Source of the DNA: Impatiens glandulifera
Lineage: Eukaryota > Streptophyta > Magnoliopsida > Ericales > Balsaminaceae
Length of the DNA stretch: 64,000 bases
Assembly: GCF_907164915.1 (NCBI RefSeq)
Contig: NC_061862.1
Span: 1,240,001-1,304,000, forward strand
Direction: 5' to 3'
The notes beneath the pieces were generated by a model that saw only the letters and a list, made by a program, of their open reading frames with translations, did not search any database and was not told the origin of the DNA. Each line of letters begins with the position of its first letter. Within the stretch, counting starts at the first letter, position 1. This document shows, piece after piece, positions 59,681 through 64,000 of the stretch. Made by a program: the position numbers and the translations under genes.

Positions 59681-60435
59681 AACATAATATGTTTTAAAAA
59701 GTATGATATTAAAAAACAAAAATCATAAATTTGATTACTACTAAAATAATGTATTAAATTAGAGTGTATAATTTTTTTTAATTTAAAAAACTAGCAATTA
59801 TGACATCATTTCAATTTGAGGCGTTGGTAAATAAAAATCGAGCTCATCATATTTATTCTATTAAACACTAATTTTTATCACTTAAGCACATGTTGAGTTG
59901 AAAATATAAATAATCCTATTAATTTTTTAAATTAAAAAAAAATGACTGAAATAGTTTTATTAGAATAAACTTTCACCAATAAATTATTATACAATTTTAT
60001 ATTTTAACATGAAGGAAGGGTTGAAAATCTAGTTAAGAGAATAACTTATTCAATCGTTTAGATTCCTCTTCTAGTCTATCAAAAATAATAGATAGACACT
60101 AACTCTAAGTTTCTAAGTTTATGAGTTAAGGCGGCAACAAGTTCTGTGCTGAGTTAAATAATTAAGTTTAATGCCTTATAAAAATAAAGATAAAGGTTAT
60201 AAAATTATGCTATTTTTCTGTACAAAAGTTATTTATTATTTTAAAATAAATAAATTATTTTAATCATTAATTTATTTACAAATTATATCATTATTATTAA
60301 CTTCAAATAATTTAATTTATAAAATATAAAAACAAATAGTTCCATGTTATTTATATTATTTTAAAATATAAATTACACTAAAAAAATACTTTAATATTTT
60401 TTCATAATAAATAAATTAGAATATCACTAAATTAC

Positions 60436-60466
<31 letters not shown>

Positions 60467-61220
60467 ATCAAAAGTAACTATCATTTATTTATAAAGAGTT
60501 ACACATTATTAACAATTAACATAATATATGATTAACAATTGACATAATCTAAATTGAGATTAACAATTAAAAATAACCTAAGTTGGGATTATATGAATAT
60601 GTAAGAAGAGAAGAAAAAAAAAATTGGATTATGTGAATATATATAAAAAAAATAAAAAAATAAAAGTGAGACCTTATCGTGGTATTGTTTTTAAATAAAA
60701 ATAAAAATATTAGGTAAGATTTTTACAATAGTAACTTTTTATAAAAAAAAAAATCAATTAATAATTAATACCCTAATATATAATCTATAATTATATCACT
60801 ATTTTAATTTTTTTCAAAAAGTAAATACTTTTGACAAAAAAAGATTAATAATAAAATATCTATATATATTATCACTCATATTTTTCACCAACAAATAAAA
60901 AATATATATATATATATATAATGATTTATTTTGATTGTTATATTCACTAAATTTAATTGTTTTTAATATTTTTATAAAATAATATAATATTTTAACGTTA
61001 AAATTAATAAATAAATAAAATAATATAAATATATATAATATTTTTAAGTTATAATTAATAAAAACAACTTAACTTAATTGATTAATATTGTTTTTTATAA
61101 ATATAATAAGATAATTGAAGAGTTCAAATTTTGAAAAATATATTTGAAATCATATTAATATTAATTTATTAGGATAATAAATATTTTATTTATTAATATA
61201 TAACTTTTAAAAAACAACTA

Positions 61221-61221
<1 letters not shown>

Positions 61222-61300
<79 letters not shown>
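61222..61300. repeat. (TA)n microsatellite
   Basis: Nearly 80 bp of TA repeat, the longest in the window. A small MITE is inserted at its right edge. Confidence 0.9.
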
Positions 61301-61304
<4 letters not shown>

Positions 61305-61463
61305 AATGATTAGGTGAAGGAATTTGGTGAGAGAATGACTTGCATAATCTTATTCGCTAAAAAAAAATCAAATAATTTCTCTCTTTTCTCTCTTTCCTCC
61401 CACATTTACATTTTTCAACAATAAAGTCATTCCCTTACCAAATTTCCTCTCTCTATCCCTCCA
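61301..61463. mobile_element. Small MITE inserted in (TA)n
   Basis: The left part GGAATTTGGTGAGAGAATGA and the right part TCATTCCCTTACCAAATTTC are imperfect inverted repeats. TA repeats flank both sides, as expected for a TA-targeting (mariner/Stowaway-like) element, although the host sequence is itself TA-rich. Confidence 0.5.
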
Positions 61464-62270
61464 TATATATATATTTATTATTATTATTATTATTAAGGAA
61501 GTACAAAGTGACATCTTCACTAACATGAATGGATCGAGAATTTATAGGTAAAATTTGAGGAAAACTTAAAAAATTAAAGATTTTTTTTTTAATAAAACGA
61601 TAAAATAAATATAAGTTTAATATTTTTTAACAACTATATAAACAAACAAACTCAATAAATTATATTAAAATTTGTAAAAAATGTAGAGAATAATATCACA
61701 TTTAAACTATTTTTTTTAGAAACAATATAAGTCATTCAATGAGTTACTACCATTTTAAAATATTATAAAATTACACCTATTCGATTAGGTCATGTGATCA
61801 GACATGATACAATTTCAAAATATTATAAAAATAATATAGTACTTAGTTAAATATATAAATATTTGAGGATGATAAGAGGTCATACCCATTCATCTAAAAT
61901 ATCATATATTTTCGAAGTTAAGGCCGGTAACCAAGGCATACTCCTTCGTACCAAATACAAGGTTCTTCCCTATTCAATATGAAAATAATCTTTTTCGAGT
62001 TTGAGTTTACCTTCTAAATAACATTTGATTAAATAACATTTGATGAACTATTGTTCTAAGAATAGCAAGCTCGGGGCTGTGAATAAATGTTTGAATTGGG
62101 TATTCAAAGTCCTCTCCATAAGATCCATTGTATCGAACTTGTCAGCTATCTTCTTGAGGCTGTGTGCGCATTTCTAAGAAATCCTACCAGGAAACTCACG
62201 AAGGATGGTTTCTGCCATATACAAAAGGAACAAGAACAAAAATGTAAGAATAAATAACAAATACATCGTC
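61464..62270. other. Intergenic, no gene seen
   Basis: AT-rich with no recognisable coding block. 62100-62270 is somewhat more complex. Confidence 0.4.
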
Positions 62271-62587
62271 GCGAGACAATCGCAAACAATCGTGCCGTCA
62301 TGAGAAGGCTCATCGCGAGAAGGGACAGCCCATCGCAAAACCCTAAACCTAAACTCTAAACCACAAACTAAAACTAACTTGATTAATGACGACGATGAAG
62401 GAACGAGAAGATGAGTAGCAAGAATCGTCGAGGCATGGAGCAATGAAGTTAAGTAGAGGCTAGAGAGAGACGAGTCATTGCGACGGAGTGAAGAAATGAA
62501 ATGTTCATCGCGTCATACTTATAACTAGAGTATAGCGCGTGCAGAAACACGAGCCTCTTCGACTTCCTTCGTGAGAAGATCTTTCTA

Positions 62588-62727
62588 TTCGCGAGACAAT
62601 CTTGCCCTTCGCGAGAAGGGACTTCCCATCGCGAGAAAGGACGGTCCGTCGCAAGAGAAGGGACGGCCCTTCGCGAGAAGCCCCATCGCGAAAAGGGACG
62701 GGCCGTCGCGAGAAGGGACCGAATCAC
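62588..62727. repeat. About 20-bp GC-rich minisatellite
   Basis: Six variable copies of TCGCGAGAAGGGACGGSCC-like units. Diverged copies also occur at 62270-62340. Frames across it in both directions are by-products of the repeat. Confidence 0.7.
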
Positions 62728-62739
62728 ATGAATCTTCCC

Positions 62740-63070
62740 TGAAACGAAACCGAATTAGAGCATCATATGCAAATATCACCATCGACAAGATGAACAATAA
62801 GATGAACAATAACAATAAATTATCTGCATTCATCTGCAAATATCATTATTGAGCATCCAACCTGCATCGACAAGATGAATAACCAAAATGAACAATAAAA
62901 ACAAACTTATCTGCATTCATCTGTAAATATCATCATCGAGCATTCAACCTGTATCGACAAGATGAACAATAAGATGAATAAGATGATGAACAATAAGATG
63001 AATAAGATGATGAACAGTATGAAAAATAAGAAAAAAACTCATCTTCATTCATCTGCATCCAACCTGCATT
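62740..63070. repeat. Roughly 100-bp tandem repeat
   Basis: Three degenerate units with ATCTGCATTCATCTGCAAAT, CAACCTGCATCGACAAGATG and a run of AAGATGAACAAT words. Non-coding. Confidence 0.6.
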
Positions 63071-63179
63071 GAGAGAGAACGTTCATTTATGGTTGTGTTC
63101 GTCGGTCGCCGATGAGAGCAAACTAACGAAGAGAAAGAAAGGAAAATAACGAAATAAAAAATTAGGGTTTCTTCGAGTG

Positions 63180-63326
63180 ACGATTCTCTCCTTTGCATTA
63201 CGCGAAGGGGGTAATTTCGTCAAAAAAAATTAAGTGGTAACTAGCACAATTTAATTTATGCGCTGGTCACCAACGCATTTAAGGCCTTCTTTAAAGTCAT
63301 TTAGTCAAATTTCCCTTAAGTTTAGG
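63180..63326. mobile_element. Right end of a fold-back MITE relative
   Basis: Matches the right half of 13911-14278 (GTGACGATTCTCTCC, GGGGTAATTTCGTCA, CAACGCATTTAAG, then GTCAAATTTCCC). The left end was not found. The minisatellites at 62588-63070 may be internal to a larger member. Confidence 0.4.
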
Positions 63327-63919
63327 TCATTGTTTCCGTCTCATTTGTTTCATTTATACATCATAATCAACAATATATAAACTTTAAAATAATATAATTC
63401 AATTTATAAATAATATTTTATAATTTTTTTAATAATAATAGTTAATTTATATATTTTTAAATAAATAAATTATAAATTTACTATTAATATTAATATATTT
63501 TTCTAATTTTATAAAATTCACTTTATTATTCTAAAAAAAAATATAAACTAAGTTATAACCTATGAATCTCTTATTACAAAATTTACTCTAATTTATTAAT
63601 TATAATATATATAAATAATTAAATATAAAAAATATGTGATAAATCATAATTTTTTTTAAAAATTTTCAGTCAAGTCTAAAATATTATTTCAAATATATAA
63701 TATCTCATTTTGTTTTTTATTATAATTAATAAATCTAAAATAAAGTTTTAATTATTTTAAAACTTAACATATTAATTTAATATATTTTATTTCTAGTTTA
63801 ACTCATTTTTAAAATTTACATCTAGGAATATTAGAATTAAAATAATAAATTTTTATAAATTATTTAAAAAATGTCAAAACAATTTTATTTAAAAAAGTAT
63901 TAATATTAATTCAATTGTT
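63327..63919. other. AT-rich spacer
   Basis: Simple AT-rich DNA, no gene. It shares words with 51480-51710 (for example TTTAATAATAATA and ATTCACTTTATTAT), suggesting an old repeat. Confidence 0.4.
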
Positions 63920-64000
63920 TTTGGTTCTCACCTTATTAAAGATGAGAGTGGAAAAAAAGTCGATAGGAGTCAGTACAAACAGTTAATTGACAGCCTCATG
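63920..64000 (+). pseudogene. Copia pol fragment at window edge
   Basis: The last bases translate to HLIKDESGKKVDRSQYKQ followed by LIDSLM, the conserved block between reverse transcriptase and RNase H in copia elements. It continues beyond the window; direction plus. Confidence 0.7.

Larger units (their letters stand above)
57950..61166. repeat. Segmental duplication, copy 2
   Basis: Counterpart of 43000-45118. The extra DNA between about 58690 and 59920 includes the GC-rich island at 59478. The small-ORF end, the middle blocks and the AT-rich right end are collinear with copy 1. Confidence 0.75.

Overview
The window looks like nuclear DNA from a flowering plant, most likely a eudicot. It is AT-rich, its genes are split by many short GT-AG introns, and it is full of plant transposon families: non-autonomous Helitrons, Ty1/copia and Ty3/gypsy elements, CACTA-type debris, MITEs, tRNA-derived SINEs and long (TA)n tracts. 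I cannot name the species.

Gene island, about 6.2-25.5 kb. Four multi-exon genes can be rebuilt with consistent splice phases. (1) A FYVE-domain protein matching FREE1/FYVE1 (+, ten exons, 588 aa), an ESCRT-associated endosomal sorting factor. (2) A Myb/SANT protein with a PHD-like zinc finger, resembling the plant TRF-like family (-, about 447 aa), convergent with FREE1. (3) A LARP1b/c-type La-motif RNA-binding protein (-, six coding exons, 428 aa) with one GC-AG intron. (4) A secreted pepsin-like aspartic protease of the plant APF type (-, nine exons, 557 aa) with a C-terminal hydrophobic tail suggesting a GPI anchor. Genes 3 and 4 are neighbours in Arabidopsis as I remember it, so this may be conserved microsynteny. 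I see no functional link among the four; they are ordinary housekeeping or trafficking genes.

Left flank, 0-6.2 kb. It holds a complete non-autonomous Helitron (657-2108) built from about 312-bp head-to-tail units, an unrecognised hydrophilic ORF, satellite-like DNA and a small GC-rich island.

Between genes, 12.7-23 kb. There is a hAT-like MITE, a fold-back MITE, an 84-bp minisatellite interrupted by a SINE, and a second complete Helitron (21021-22672) with about 293-bp units. The Helitron units in both elements carry an antisense tRNA-like pair of RNA polymerase III boxes.

Right flank, 25.6-64 kb, is mostly mobile DNA. It contains two copies of a CACTA-like (Ptta/En/Spm) gene with hairpin arrays; a 6.3-kb decayed copia element with perfect 5-bp target duplication (29917-36222) nested beside a second copia (to 39768); a long LTR-like stretch with a 47-bp higher-order minisatellite; a broken exon of the HECT ubiquitin ligase UPL3; and a segmental duplication (about 43.0-45.1 and 58.0-61.2 kb), each copy starting with a small related ORF. 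It also contains the 3' half of another copia (48.9-50.2 kb) and a 5'-truncated, internally deleted Ty3/gypsy element (52338-about 55230). That gypsy element keeps an intact 739-codon gag-protease ORF and an LTR rich in heat-shock-element-like sites. The window ends inside another copia fragment.
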